Notes under the pieces: model-generated
What the model was told of the DNA's origin: nothing
Seen by the model: the letters and a program-made list of their open reading frames with translations, nothing else
Database searches by the model: none
Source of the DNA: Sergeia podlipaevii
Lineage: Eukaryota > Euglenozoa > Kinetoplastea > Trypanosomatida > Trypanosomatidae
Direction: 5' to 3'
Assembly: GCA_030849805.1 (NCBI GenBank)
Contig: JASANZ010002273.1
Coordinates: forward strand, 62,001 to 126,000
DNA length: 64,000 bases
Program-made: the position numbers and the translations under genes
In this document: positions 30,501 to 40,376 of the stretch, piece by piece
Numbering within the stretch: the first letter of the stretch is position 1
Layout of the letters: every line of letters starts with the position of its first letter

Positions 30501-31444
30501 CGCAGCTCTCTACTCTTCTCTTAAATAATCTCTCCTACGAGCTTCTGGAAGGCTACAGCTGCGATGCATGCGGCCGCACGGATGGCCAGTACCAAGGCGG
30601 CTGCTTTTATGGTTCTCAGCCACCTGTACTGGTGCTGCAGCTAAAGCGCTTCTCCATTGAGTACGAAGGCGGGCATCCTTTTATTGTTAAGAATGCTACC
30701 CGTGTGCGATTGGATGATGAACTTGTCATTTATTCTCTACCCGCCGCTGCTGCTCCTGTTGGAGAAGCGCGGGGCTCCATTGAGCACAGAGGCATCAAAA
30801 CAGAAGATGTGCCGCATTATTACGATGCCGAAGGAAAGCACTTCACAGATGCGTTGCGTTGTGCTGAGCAAGCGTCATCAGCAGCTGTTGCTACCAGTAC
30901 TGTGGCGAGTGTGGAGTGGAATGGAAAGGATGCGAAACGTGAAGAGGGAAGAGATAGCGAGCGCCAGAAGGGTGTCGATAGAGAAGGCGTATCGACTCAA
31001 GATTTTCAGAACGAATCGTCAGATCCCGCGGCGATACGCGCGGTGCGCTCTGTGTACCGCCTGCAGGGCACCGTCGTACATCTTGGCAGCTCCCTACATT
31101 ATGGACACTACGTTGCCCAGTTCCGTGTGCCTCAGCCCGAGTGTCTTTCTTCTGCTTCTGCTTCCCACAGGGATTATGAAAAGGAGAATAATAATAATGA
31201 TAATGATAACGATGACCACCACTATCAACAGGGCACCACGGGTACAAACGAGGAGGGCGGTGCAGGGAGGAGACACATACGTGACTGGCGAGTTGCGAAT
31301 GACGCGAAAGTGTTGACACCACACTCGCTGGATGATGTTCGCCGCCTGCAAGAGGGCAGTTACTTGGTGCTATATGAGCGCATCAAGGAGAAGGTCGTTC
31401 TGTGCTCTCCATCGCAGGTGCTCCCCAGCTTTCCGAAGATGTGA
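27524..31444 (+). CDS. Ubiquitin carboxyl-terminal hydrolase, peptidase family C19 (USP)
   Basis: A 1306-residue protein. Residues 1 to about 585 are Ser/Arg/Glu-rich and disordered. The USP core begins near 590 with the Cys box (NSGNNCYACS, nucleophile Cys598). The QEDAHELF helix follows, then a zinc-ribbon-like pair of Cys motifs (CSHPSC and CDACG), VLVLQLKRFS, the His box (HYGHYVAQF, His1195) and a terminal SYLVLYERI strand; an Asn/Asp-containing WRVANDAKV segment lies between. These are the catalytic elements of a USP that removes ubiquitin from proteins. Acidic and Gln-rich loops inside the core (around 670-730 and 840-880) expand it well beyond the usual 350 residues. The upstream extension of the frame begins at TTG and is T-tract sequence, so ATG 27524 is used. 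The specific substrate is unknown. Confidence 0.9.
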   Translation: MSHGRRMLGAQAKKDHEDSSRLSSDSIGLLKDSFIVSPSRRATTTSSTSRAVASEQGRTENGTGRQQRYSTEEDSRGVPSVHSGSEEGEEASSVTPPRRLARNETEGRVIRQSPVSLSPTARRKRRDAGASSPSRTPQRGLREAGISTAKKRSAGSSLTPTRSHRGYPANRVCVVNVDEEREQKEEKEGEVLHVTGGDAQAQQEGDASVRRRGTYVTQRSSTPSPPSVTTGGGAAGSHVMRRRLTRDDYVAPPLRAGTTMSGDTLERGAASHRSSPLVAATSGVRPVLRTSSPHYVHTHHDHYNFHQQEQRGSSETLHVLPRPPLLTPPLRTAVSPRLMPQHLGRINTATSSNSRTLTPISGIASAGGTAAATQIRSAQASQEEPATSWGGEAAAAAAASVTDMTMWLPRSLSSPAGSNNTHQAHSNRNSSSNNSVSSHSTAPASPTSGRPSPLGPERCQDEEDSDHVLTSLAGFATPARDVHEFEEDREEEGEAVVALSMSLPHAASDARSHSGVAVLAAEEGEMRTRNAAHLSIPGEGLTTSSASSNTLALRPPLSSSSSSSKPSTFDVMTPGGGRVDGMLRAPDRSGFHNSGNNCYACSVLTLLLRCPTFRRALLCSAPVLAELVCTDREQSNTPIWTGSGYSVVMSTAAKKQPHIGGQKRPRSVTASEEGSHNREDEHGGDAREESEEEEDGGDDEDELVAARSKESGVIASQVITFEEANAVVEEDTEGLVLPTVHYVLADFARDLQQTEQEVALATCSCDASTLRQRRKRFLRFVRDNVGQDQYMAGIALTQLEAFFSRDFFTGDQEDAHELFIALIAKLEEEAMSFSKRLVEYRERTQCEQQQQQEQYHQLSQDHMSEVKTDSYREKGEEEGKLAVCTPTHVTASQMPCAASPTTPAAVWVNELIYGKQLNIIRCSHPSCRHEIVSEEAFINLSVSLPCGVEQRTAESHVAAPSLSPSTRNDAEAIAGTEGTTTGQPTTSGATDIAQLSTLLLNNLSYELLEGYSCDACGRTDGQYQGGCFYGSQPPVLVLQLKRFSIEYEGGHPFIVKNATRVRLDDELVIYSLPAAAAPVGEARGSIEHRGIKTEDVPHYYDAEGKHFTDALRCAEQASSAAVATSTVASVEWNGKDAKREEGRDSERQKGVDREGVSTQDFQNESSDPAAIRAVRSVYRLQGTVVHLGSSLHYGHYVAQFRVPQPECLSSASASHRDYEKENNNNDNDNDDHHYQQGTTGTNEEGGAGRRHIRDWRVANDAKVLTPHSLDDVRRLQEGSYLVLYERIKEKVVLCSPSQVLPSFPKM

Positions 31445-31971
31445 CACCACGCGCGTGTATGTGCATGTGGATACGTGTGTGTGTGTGTGTGTGTGCGTGG
31501 CCCTGCTGATGGCATGAGATATGGTGAAGTTGAGTTGATGTGGGATTCCTCCTTTCTCTTGATCACGCCTATAGATGTCTTTTTTTTGTTTTTGAGCTAT
31601 TTTTTTTTTATATGTCTCACGCGACAGCATGATGCTTTTCTTTTTTTGCTTCTCCCATTTTAAAGAGTACTGATTAATAACCAGAGTAAGGGGGAAATAC
31701 TAGTTCTCTTCTTCCTAGTTACGTGCCCACATATATAGAAGAGTGTCATCGCTGCGATTGACTGTACTACTAAAATTATTATCAATGTTATTATTTTCTT
31801 TACACTCTTGTACTTTCCATCTTTTAACTTTATATTTGATACAAAAAAAGTAGTTATCTGTCACGTCATATAGTAAATTGCAAGAGAGATAGAGAAGAAA
31901 GGACTTTATTGCTCACCCTCTTCACTTGATACACGATTCTTTTTTTTTTTTTCTTACATAGCTTCACATTC
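31445..31971. other. Intergenic region
   Basis: No gene. A TG repeat (about 31475-31493) lies just after the stop. A T run (31941-31953) with AG at 31960-31961 is a clear acceptor for the reductase gene, 10 nt before its ATG. Confidence 0.65.
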
Positions 31972-33294
31972 ATGCGGTTGCGGCACTCACCTCCTCCCAT
32001 GGACGCTCGCACTGCTCTTACGGTGGCAGTGCATCTGCTCTTCACGTACTATCTCATGCACTGGGTGACGCAGACTGCATTACCTCATCAGTTCTATTTT
32101 GCTAGCAGCAGCAGCAGCGCGCCGAGACAGGCGGCTGCGGTGGATGTTTTCAATAGCAAAGTCGTGTGGAATGCAGCTCTCTTTCATATAGCTCTTGCAC
32201 TTCTCACGTATCTCATTGTCACGTACGTCATGGTCGCCCCCTTTGGCAAACATGCAGGGCAAACCAGTGTGACACTTACACTACCAGCAAAGCTTTCTTG
32301 GCTCCTTCAAGAGTCCCCGGTTTTATTAAATGTTGGCTACTTTATTTTTATCGAATATCCCCGCGCCGCCGCCGCCGCTTTTGATGCTTCTGCCGAAGCT
32401 TATCCACTCAGTCTGACTTGTTATCTCTCACTTATCACGCAAGCGATCAGCCAGTTCCGCGTTGGCTTCTTTCTCTTTATTATTCATTATGCGCACCGCT
32501 GTGTTGTGTACCCTGCGCTTGTGCCACGTGCTGCGCAGTCTGTTCCTGTACACGTGACGCTGGCCGCTACACTGTACTGCGCATTCAATGGACGCCTGCA
32601 ACTCTTGGCGAACTTGCGACCACAGCAGCCGTTTTTTATTTCTTCTTCTACGCTGCTTACAGCAACAACAACGGCGGCGCCGCACGACAGTGCAGGCTCC
32701 TTCACGTTTCTCAAGTGCCTCTTTTATTTTGATGATATATGCGGATCTACTTTTATGTCGTCGTCTTCTTCCTCCTCTTCTCCTGCATGGTCGGCGCTGA
32801 TTATAGGGTTGGTACTTTGTATTTTGGTATTTCTTGTCGGTTCATGGGTGTTCTTTGCCGGCATGCGAGTGAATATGTTTACAGATTATTATCTGATCAG
32901 CCTCAAGGAGCAGAGAAAGGGAAAAGAAGACGGTGGTAGTGGTGGGTATTGCATTCCGCGGGGGGGATGGTTTGAGCTGGTCAGCTGTCCCAACTTCTTT
33001 GCGGAGATAGTGGAGTGGTGCGGGTATGCGCTGGTCGTTGCCGTCACAACGAGCTTCTCCACAGCGGCAGAATCGTGCTGGTGCCCGTCTGGTGGAGTGA
33101 GTGTGAGGCGGTGGTCACACTTGCAAGTTAGTCACGTGGAGGTAGCACCGACACTGGCAGCAGTTAGCTTTGTTGTGTACGTTATTGCCAACTTGGTGCC
33201 GCGGGGAGTGGCACATCATCGCTGGTATCTGCGCATGTTTGGGGAAGAGTACGCGATGCTCAACCGCCGTGCAGTAATTCCTTACTTGTGTTAA
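31972..33294 (+). CDS. 3-oxo-5-alpha-steroid 4-dehydrogenase (steroid 5-alpha-reductase)-like membrane enzyme
   Basis: A 440-residue polytopic protein with about six to eight hydrophobic segments. The C-terminal 170 residues carry the SRD5A/DET2 signature in order: VNMFTDYYLISLK, IPRGGWFELVSCPNFFAEIVEWCGYAL (from about residue 328, shown in parts), then an HHRWYLRMF block and the short tail RRAVIPYLC. This family reduces a steroid or polyprenol double bond with NADPH in the ER membrane; in trypanosomatids a role in sterol or dolichol metabolism is possible but not shown. It is longer than the usual 260 or so residues because of Ser/Ala-rich and hydrophobic inserts in the N-terminal half and a Ser run near 260. 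Met10 (31999) is an alternative start, but the clean acceptor 10 nt upstream supports 31972. Confidence 0.85.
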   Translation: MRLRHSPPPMDARTALTVAVHLLFTYYLMHWVTQTALPHQFYFASSSSSAPRQAAAVDVFNSKVVWNAALFHIALALLTYLIVTYVMVAPFGKHAGQTSVTLTLPAKLSWLLQESPVLLNVGYFIFIEYPRAAAAAFDASAEAYPLSLTCYLSLITQAISQFRVGFFLFIIHYAHRCVVYPALVPRAAQSVPVHVTLAATLYCAFNGRLQLLANLRPQQPFFISSSTLLTATTTAAPHDSAGSFTFLKCLFYFDDICGSTFMSSSSSSSSPAWSALIIGLVLCILVFLVGSWVFFAGMRVNMFTDYYLISLKEQRKGKEDGGSGGYCIPRGGWFELVSCPNFFAEIVEWCGYALVVAVTTSFSTAAESCWCPSGGVSVRRWSHLQVSHVEVAPTLAAVSFVVYVIANLVPRGVAHHRWYLRMFGEEYAMLNRRAVIPYLC

Positions 33295-33374
33295 GGAGAG
33301 GGGAAAACATGAATGAAAAGAAAGTACTGGTGTTTCCATACAAGCTTTGCACGTGTATTCCAATCTGTTTATCC

Positions 33375-33418
<44 letters not shown>

Positions 33419-33587
33419 GTATGCTTAGGGAAGACAGTATCTGTCTTGAGTGAGCCAACAGTGGATTGCTGTTGTATACTCTTTTTTTTGGTTTGTTATT
33501 ATTGTTATATAAGAATATCAAACAAACAAAGTACTTAATGGCTGATTCAATGAAAAGTCACCTATTATTTGCCAATGTACTGGGTAT

Positions 33588-33627
<40 letters not shown>

Positions 33628-34481
33628 TCATCTATTGCTAATTGAAGTGCCTTTCTTCTTCTGTTCTATATCTTTTTTTCTTTTTTAGTTTTCCTTTAGG
33701 TACTTTCTGCCTCACAAAAGCACACAAGGCATTTTTTTTTGTTTCTCGACACAGACATACACACAAACATTGTTGCTCACTGCACTGCACACGTTAGCTG
33801 GAAGTGTGTGTGTGCGTGTGCGTTGTGTAGTGAAGGCAGCTTAGTCTATCTTATCTCCTTCTCTTATCTTTTTTTTTTTCACATATACACATAAGAGAAG
33901 CAGAAAGGACAGAAGAAAGAAGGAGGTCATATAATTTGTTTTCCTTATTTCAGAACTTATAGAGGCGGGGATACATTTTTTCTTTTCTCCCTTCTTCTTT
34001 TTTTCCTTTTGTACCCCCTTTTTTTCGTAGTAGAAGGACACCACACGCTCTACTGACTGTGTTCCTTGCATTGTTTGCTTGTTTGAACGCTTTTCATACA
34101 ACGATTTTATTTTTCTTATTTATTAGAAAGAAAAGGTGCGCTCAAGATTGTAACATTTCATTTTTTTTTTTTCATATATTTTTGTAGAGTCAAAGACTAT
34201 AACGTGAGCTTACTAGCACCTGTGTCTTAAAGATAAAGAAATTGCAAATTGGCACAAAAAGAAAAAAATATAAGAGAGAAAAGAGAAAGTCTAAAGCGGA
34301 ATTTCTTTCCTTTTCTTTTTTTCCTTAACGCACTAGATTGAGTAGAGACAGGCCTCTTTATTAGTGGCGGCCGATTGCTTACATTTTGCCTGACGTACAT
34401 TCTTTTTTTTTTTTTTTAAGTACAGCAGTAGTAGAGTACTCTTGAGCTGGGAAAGAAGAAGAAGAGAAAGATCTCTAGAAG
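33295..34481. other. Intergenic region
   Basis: No gene. Contains CT and TA repeats (33376-33418), a long CA repeat (33592-33626) and T-tracts. The T run at 34401-34417 with AG at 34419-34420 is a strong acceptor for the kinesin gene; the 61-nt purine-rich 5'UTR has no ATG. Confidence 0.6.
33592..33626. repeat. CA dinucleotide microsatellite
   Basis: About seventeen CA units in the intergenic region before the KIN-E-like gene. Confidence 0.9.
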
Positions 34482-37400
34482 ATGAGCAAGGCAGTAGTTT
34501 CTAGGCCCCGTGTGTACGTGCGCATTCGCCCTCTAAATGAACGGGAAAAGAAAGATGGCAAAGGCGAGCTTGTCTGCCACTCTGATTCTTGCCATAAGGA
34601 TGTTCTCTTTTTGAAGAAGGACTCGTACGATCAAGAGATGCAGGTGCGCTTCGATCACATCTTTAATCAAGAAGATGGCCAACTCCCTGTATATCAGATG
34701 ATCGGTCCGGAGGTCGAGAAGACGCTCTTCAGCGGCTACAACGCTTCTGTGTTTGCTTATGGCCAAACGGGTAGTGGCAAGACACACACGATGGAAGGAG
34801 ATCGCAACAATGGGAAAGCGCTGAATGACACAAACGGAGGTCTTATCCCACGTATCATTAAAAGCATCTTTCATAACTTGGAGAGCAACCCAAATATTAG
34901 CAATGCTGTGGTTACGGCCAGTTTAGTCCAGATTTATCAGGAGAAGATCCAGGACTTGCTCAATGCGCGTAAGCAACTTGAGATTCACATGGATCGAAAC
35001 GGTGAGTACGTGGCGCGTGATGCAACCTGGCATACAGCGAAGAACCTCTCTGACTGCATGAAGCTCTACGCAGAGGCATCCAAGATGCGTGCGACCTCGT
35101 CAACAGAGATGAACTTGGTCTCCTCCCGCAGTCACATGATTCTTATGATGAAGCTACAGTGGGATGAGCCAACGCTGCCCGGCTCGCGAGCACAGCTGAA
35201 CCTCATCGATCTTGCCGGCTCAGAGAGAATAAATGAGTCAGGCGTCTCTGGTGAGAAGATGATGGAGGCCATTCATATCAACAAGTCCCTCAGTGCGCTC
35301 GGTAATGTGGTGATCAAGCTTGTGGAACAGAGCAAGCGTCCCAACGTGCGCGTTCACGTTCCTTACAAGGATAGCAAGCTGACATACCTACTTCAGTCTA
35401 GTTTAGGCGGTGCCAACTTGGTGCACTTCATGCTCACCATCTCCGCCAGCGCCATGTGGCGCAATGAAACAATCTCCACGATTGAGTTTGGTAAGCGTGC
35501 CTTGCAGCTGGTGCTGAGACCTGTGCGTAACGCTATTGACTACACGCGCCTGGCGGAGATGGAGGCGATGATTGAGAAGATGCGATCCCACATTGAATCG
35601 CTCGAGGAGGAGCTGCAAAACAAAAAAGACAGCGAGACGACCGCCTTTTTGCAGATCCAGCAGATTCCTCAGGAAGGGGAGACGTACTTGGCGCGTCGTC
35701 GTGGCGGCGGGGAACGCAATCGTACTCGCAAGCACCTCAAGCGTCAGACAGAACTCACGCGTATTATGGCCAACTTGCCCGAAACGTTTGACGATTTGAC
35801 GTCGCATTGTGTCCTTTTCCCAGTGTCGAAGACCACTTTCCGCGAGCTCGGCGGCCTTGAGCGGCTTATCTACTTTGTTGACAAGTCGGCCTCTACGTTC
35901 TATCGCTCAAACGCTGCTCAGACCATTGCTAGCGTGATTGACGACCCTGGCAGAGAAATATTTGCCGATCTCGGCGGCATCGACGCCCTCACGCACCTTC
36001 TCCAAGTGAAGGAGGAGCGCTGCAAGGAGGCGGCGTGTGTGGCACTAGAGGCGGTGTGCAGAGGGTGCAAACAGAACAAAGCGGCGCTATCCTCTGTGGT
36101 GTACGAGGAACTAGTGGAGCTTATCTATGGATATCCTAATCAGCAGGTACAGGAGGCGGCGTGCGCCGCTGTGGCCTCTATCGTAGACTCCTTCCCGGAT
36201 GCGACCAGACGCTTTGAGAAGCTTGACGTGGTACCCAAGTTGCTTGAGACCATCCGTATCACCCCCGAGGAGGTGGTGAACCTGACTAAGGCTGCTACCA
36301 ACTGTGTAGGACGTTTGGCACACGGCGATAGGGCGATGCAGAAGCTTATTGCTTCTCTGGGTGGTATTGATTTACTGATTGATGTGCTCTTCAGCCCGGG
36401 CGGTGACCGCGATCATCAGGTGCCCATTTTGGCTTCCTATGCACTGGTAAACTTATGCTGCAGCAGTCAGGAGAACCTTGACATTGCGAAGGAGCACCCA
36501 CGTTACGAGGAGGTGAAGTTTCGTCTGCTGGAGGGTCTCGCACGAGCCTTTGGTACCAACACCGCGCGCGAAGGCTTTGGCCGTGCCACTGCGCAGGAGC
36601 AGGCCCCTCCCTTCCCTTACTATGGTGTCACCATCAAGGACAAGTGGACATTGTCGTCGTCGGGTGGCCGCCCTATTTTTTCCACTTTTATGGATAACCC
36701 GCAGTTCTACTTGCACGTGTCAGAGCAGACCGACATTGCGTTTATTATCCAAGATACCCTTTACGAGGCGCGCATGCGCAAAAAGCGAAAGAACAACGCG
36801 GTGTACATGGGCCTCGCCATCTTTGAGGGCGACGCCGAGTTATCCAAGGCGGGGCTCAAGCAGCTTGACTTTCACGGCAAGATGGTGGAGATCGGCAAGT
36901 ACACCTCCAACTGTGAGAATGTACTTCACTGCAGTCTGCCTCCGAGCGAAACGCCATACATGGTGGTGCCTTTCACCAGCCAGAGAGGGCGGCAAACTGA
37001 ATTTGCGCTTTCCGCCTTTGGCAATCGCCCTATCCAGCTCACCACCGTCCCTGATCAGGTGGGCTGGGTGCACACAGTGATCGATGGCAGCTGGACAGAG
37101 TTCACTGGACGCAGTGGCGAGGCCTTTGACTGGCGCTGCAACCCTCAGATCTTCATCTCTCCCACTGATAGCTGCCGTGTTGTCTTTGTGCTGTCCTACT
37201 TGTCGCTCGACAAGCAGCGTGCGCACCTGCGCCAGGAAGATGAAGAGGAAGAGCAGAACACACGGCCGCGACTGCATGGGCGTTTGTTTTCGAATAACTT
37301 TGTCTCCAAGAAGCGCTATCTCAAGGCGCTTGTGCCGCTCCCACAGGGCTCTACCTTTGTCGCTAGCAATTCCTTTGCCAGCAACAGCTACATCACCACT

Positions 37401-38432
37401 TCCGCCACGCTACAGAAGGGTCAGAGCTACGTCTATATTCCCTTTACAGAGCTTCCCTATCAAGACACCTGCCGCGTGTCTGTGTACTGCGATACGGATG
37501 ACGTCACCATCACCCCTCTTTCCTCCCCTTCCAGCGAGTGGCTTTGTACGTCCTTTTCGTCCATGTGGGCAGGCAACCCGATTTCTGTAAAGCTCGAGAC
37601 GGCGGGGAAGATGGTAGCGGTAGCCAATAGTCCTGGGTGCTTTCTACGCGTGCGTGCGTTGAACTCGAAGGGCAAAAAGATTGGGGGAATAGACTCCTAC
37701 TGGAATGCAGAGGCATCAATAGAGCACACCTGCGCTGGAGGCGGCTCGGTGACAGTGCAGGTGGAGGGCATGGTGCGGACAGAAGGGGCGAACGGCACAC
37801 GCAGTCAAGAGGTGGCGCGTGGCCGCAAGGTGGATCTTTTTCTCTTTACAGAGAACCCTTCCACGGTGTCTCACGTAGATTTTGAGGCCTCGCCGAGCGC
37901 GTGGCCGGTGCCAACGCCCTCCACAGCAGCACAGCTGCTTGAATACCCGCGCGTGCTAGAGGATGGCGACGCATGGTGCCCCGCGAACGAGGATGACGTG
38001 GATCAACCTACCTCATCGGATGATCTTCAAGCGGAGGAGCTGCTGGAGGATCTTGAACGCAAGGAGGAGGAGAACCGTCACTTGCTAGATCAGGTCAACA
38101 AGCAGCACGAGGAGCTAGCCATGTATCGCGGCGGTAAGTTGCAGCTCTCCGTGCCCATGTCCAACTCCAATTCTGGCTCACCGCTCAACGCAGCTGGACG
38201 GAACGGGATGCCAGGCGTGGCGACAGATGGCGACGTGGCTGCTGCGGCTTCCATTGTAGAGCTGCAGGGCTGCGTGGAGTATGCGCTCGCCAAGTTGGCG
38301 ACGATGGACAAGCGTGTGTCATCCTCTTCTTCTCTTGGTAAGGACGAGTTGAAGGTTATCAAGAAAGATATCGAGGAGCTGCAGCGCAATCTGCAGTCTG
38401 CTCTCTCGAAGACGGGGTCTACGAAGAAGTGA
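34482..38432 (+). CDS. Kinesin with ARM repeats and calpain-III-like domains (KIN-E-like)
   Basis: A 1316-residue protein with an intact N-terminal kinesin motor (about 1-350): YVRIRPLNERE, P-loop GQTGSGKT (94-101), switch I SSRSH, switch II DLAGSER (from Asp243). A short coiled coil (about 360-385) follows. Next are armadillo-type helical repeats (about 440-690; GGLERLIYF, GGIDALTHLL, GGIDLLIDVL). Then come tandem beta-sandwich domains resembling calpain domain III (about 712-862 and 865-1010, each with an NPQF/NPQI strand, and a weaker third to about 1150). The tail has a coiled coil (about 1190-1215) and a final helix. This architecture matches what I recall of the trypanosome orphan kinesin KIN-E, which acts in the flagellum and targets the attachment-zone protein FLAM3; orthology is inferred. 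All motor residues needed for ATP hydrolysis are present. Confidence 0.85.
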   Translation: MSKAVVSRPRVYVRIRPLNEREKKDGKGELVCHSDSCHKDVLFLKKDSYDQEMQVRFDHIFNQEDGQLPVYQMIGPEVEKTLFSGYNASVFAYGQTGSGKTHTMEGDRNNGKALNDTNGGLIPRIIKSIFHNLESNPNISNAVVTASLVQIYQEKIQDLLNARKQLEIHMDRNGEYVARDATWHTAKNLSDCMKLYAEASKMRATSSTEMNLVSSRSHMILMMKLQWDEPTLPGSRAQLNLIDLAGSERINESGVSGEKMMEAIHINKSLSALGNVVIKLVEQSKRPNVRVHVPYKDSKLTYLLQSSLGGANLVHFMLTISASAMWRNETISTIEFGKRALQLVLRPVRNAIDYTRLAEMEAMIEKMRSHIESLEEELQNKKDSETTAFLQIQQIPQEGETYLARRRGGGERNRTRKHLKRQTELTRIMANLPETFDDLTSHCVLFPVSKTTFRELGGLERLIYFVDKSASTFYRSNAAQTIASVIDDPGREIFADLGGIDALTHLLQVKEERCKEAACVALEAVCRGCKQNKAALSSVVYEELVELIYGYPNQQVQEAACAAVASIVDSFPDATRRFEKLDVVPKLLETIRITPEEVVNLTKAATNCVGRLAHGDRAMQKLIASLGGIDLLIDVLFSPGGDRDHQVPILASYALVNLCCSSQENLDIAKEHPRYEEVKFRLLEGLARAFGTNTAREGFGRATAQEQAPPFPYYGVTIKDKWTLSSSGGRPIFSTFMDNPQFYLHVSEQTDIAFIIQDTLYEARMRKKRKNNAVYMGLAIFEGDAELSKAGLKQLDFHGKMVEIGKYTSNCENVLHCSLPPSETPYMVVPFTSQRGRQTEFALSAFGNRPIQLTTVPDQVGWVHTVIDGSWTEFTGRSGEAFDWRCNPQIFISPTDSCRVVFVLSYLSLDKQRAHLRQEDEEEEQNTRPRLHGRLFSNNFVSKKRYLKALVPLPQGSTFVASNSFASNSYITTSATLQKGQSYVYIPFTELPYQDTCRVSVYCDTDDVTITPLSSPSSEWLCTSFSSMWAGNPISVKLETAGKMVAVANSPGCFLRVRALNSKGKKIGGIDSYWNAEASIEHTCAGGGSVTVQVEGMVRTEGANGTRSQEVARGRKVDLFLFTENPSTVSHVDFEASPSAWPVPTPSTAAQLLEYPRVLEDGDAWCPANEDDVDQPTSSDDLQAEELLEDLERKEEENRHLLDQVNKQHEELAMYRGGKLQLSVPMSNSNSGSPLNAAGRNGMPGVATDGDVAAAASIVELQGCVEYALAKLATMDKRVSSSSSLGKDELKVIKKDIEELQRNLQSALSKTGSTKK

Positions 38433-39691
38433 GTGAGTGGGCGACTAGAAGCAGCGAGGGGAGGAGGAGGAGGAGAGATTGAAATCAATTGACGGGTAGC
38501 AACACCGTGGTGAGTTTAGTTGCGATAGTGCGAGCGAAGGGGGTGGGTAAGTGAGGGGATGAATAAAGAGAACTAATGTATTGCAGAACGGAAGGCGAGT
38601 GTGCGTGAGAGTGAGAGAAAAAGAGAGAGGGAGGATGCATTGGTGAAAGGTAGATCTTTCACCTCTACTACCTTCTTCTATTTGCTACGGGACGTGTTGC
38701 TTGCGCTTTAGTATTTCTCTTTCTAAATGTCTTTCTGGCTTTTCCCTCTTTATGGTGCAGAAACACTCGTGTGCACAATGTATACATATAGATGAACAAA
38801 TATCGGCATGATGAGATACGTTCGCTACTCTGCATTTTAATATCCTGCCTACTGCTATTTTCTTTTTTTGTATTGGTGTACTATTAACATTTAAACCCTC
38901 AAAATTCTTTTTTTTTTATCGTTGAAGAGAGACAACCATAGTGAATCTTTGGTTTCACTAGATATGTAGAGACAAGGTTAGTAGATAGAAGAGGAGATAA
39001 GAGTCTATGAAGAAGCAGGCGCTCTTGCTTTGGAGAAACGGACGTTTTTTTTTCAACTATTAAAATGTTACGTTTTTTTTTTGTTGTTGTTGTCATGATG
39101 TATACTCATGAGTGTGGCCTTATCTTTTTTTATATACTTTCAATCCCATGTTCTATTTTTGACCGTTATTACATTGGCATTGCCACTTTGGGTTTTTGCC
39201 AGTTTTTTTTTCCTTGGGCACGGTTGTGTATACATCTGTATTTTTATCAATTTTTTTTTTGTTACTAATGTGCTGCCCTCTTTCCATTTTTGAAAAGCTG
39301 ATACTGTGCTTTTTTTTTTTTCTCTTCCTATCTGTACATACTGGTGTATTGGTATCTCTTTTTTATTATTATTATTGTTTCTTGCTTTAATATGCAATTG
39401 CTTCTATTAATATACTACTATTATTATTACTATTATTATTATCTTCATCTGGCCTGTCGTATCTCTTTTTTTTTAAAGCGAACTTTTTTTCTGTATTCAT
39501 CACTTTTCTTTGTGCACATGCTTGCTCTTCTTTTTCCATTTTTCCCAGAAGGGAAGATATGAAATCCTATTTGCGTTCAGAGACGTGATAGTCAATGCAA
39601 CTCTGCTTCTTTTCCATTGGGGTGGGTATCAGCGAAGAATGGCCGATGAGAGAAAATAGTAATAACTGAAGATATTTGCAGACATCAACAT

Positions 39692-39712
39692 GAGAGAGAG
39701 AGAGAGAGAGAG
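39692..39712. repeat. GA dinucleotide microsatellite
   Basis: About ten GA units downstream of the KIN-E-like gene. Confidence 0.85.
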
Positions 39713-40270
39713 ATGAAGAAATACATATAAAAGGAATGAGGCAACGGACAACAACAACAACGAAAGAAAAATATGCACGATTGGATAGGTATTTCGTGGC
39801 ACCTTATTTATTTATTTATTTACACTAGCAATCACACCATTGCTATTATCTTTATTATTATTGTTACTGTTTTGTATGTATCTTCAATATGCACGTTGCT
39901 GTACCGTGCTCAATCTTCAAAAGGGGGAAAAAAAAGCATGGGCTGTCAGTTTTTTTTTTTTTAAAATACTTGTACGTAAATAATAAAAAAATATATCTCT
40001 GGCTTTTTGCTAAAGACAGAAAAAAAAAATGAAACAGAGATGGAGAAAGAGTTGTGACGTTATGATCACTATGTATCACTTTTATATCATTCAATTCCTG
40101 CTGTTGTTTTTTCTTTCTATTTTACTAGAAAACTTACACCTTTCTAATTTGTCTTTCTCTGCGCTTTCCGTTCTATTTTTTTTTTTTCCAATGTGTTCAA
40201 TTATGTCTAATGAATTGCAAGCTTTCTTTGGAATTTTTTTTTTTTTTTTTACGACCTGGTAGCCTAGAGA

Positions 40271-40318
40271 CCCTAACGGCACAATAGTTGGGGTGGAAAG
40301 TACGCAATATTGTTAGGG
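40271..40318 (+). other. Imperfect hairpin in the 5'UTR of the small mitochondrial-type gene
   Basis: CCCTAA (40271-40276) pairs with TTAGGG (40313-40318), and CAATA (40282-40286) pairs with TATTG (40308-40312), with a five-base bulge on one side. It lies between the predicted splice acceptor and the ATG at 40377. Chance pairing cannot be excluded. Confidence 0.3.
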
Positions 40319-40376
40319 AGCGCTAATTCAGAGAGGACATATATACACTCTTTGCTTACATCCATATATTGCGCAT

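Larger units (their letters stand above)
38433..40376. other. Intergenic region
   Basis: About 1.9 kb without a credible gene. AT-rich, with ATT repeats (39364-39376 and 39415-39442), a GA repeat (39692-39712) and long T runs. T21 or so at 40234-40250 followed by AG at 40261-40262 is the acceptor for the small gene; its 5'UTR (about 114 nt, no ATG) contains an imperfect hairpin (40271-40318). Confidence 0.55.
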
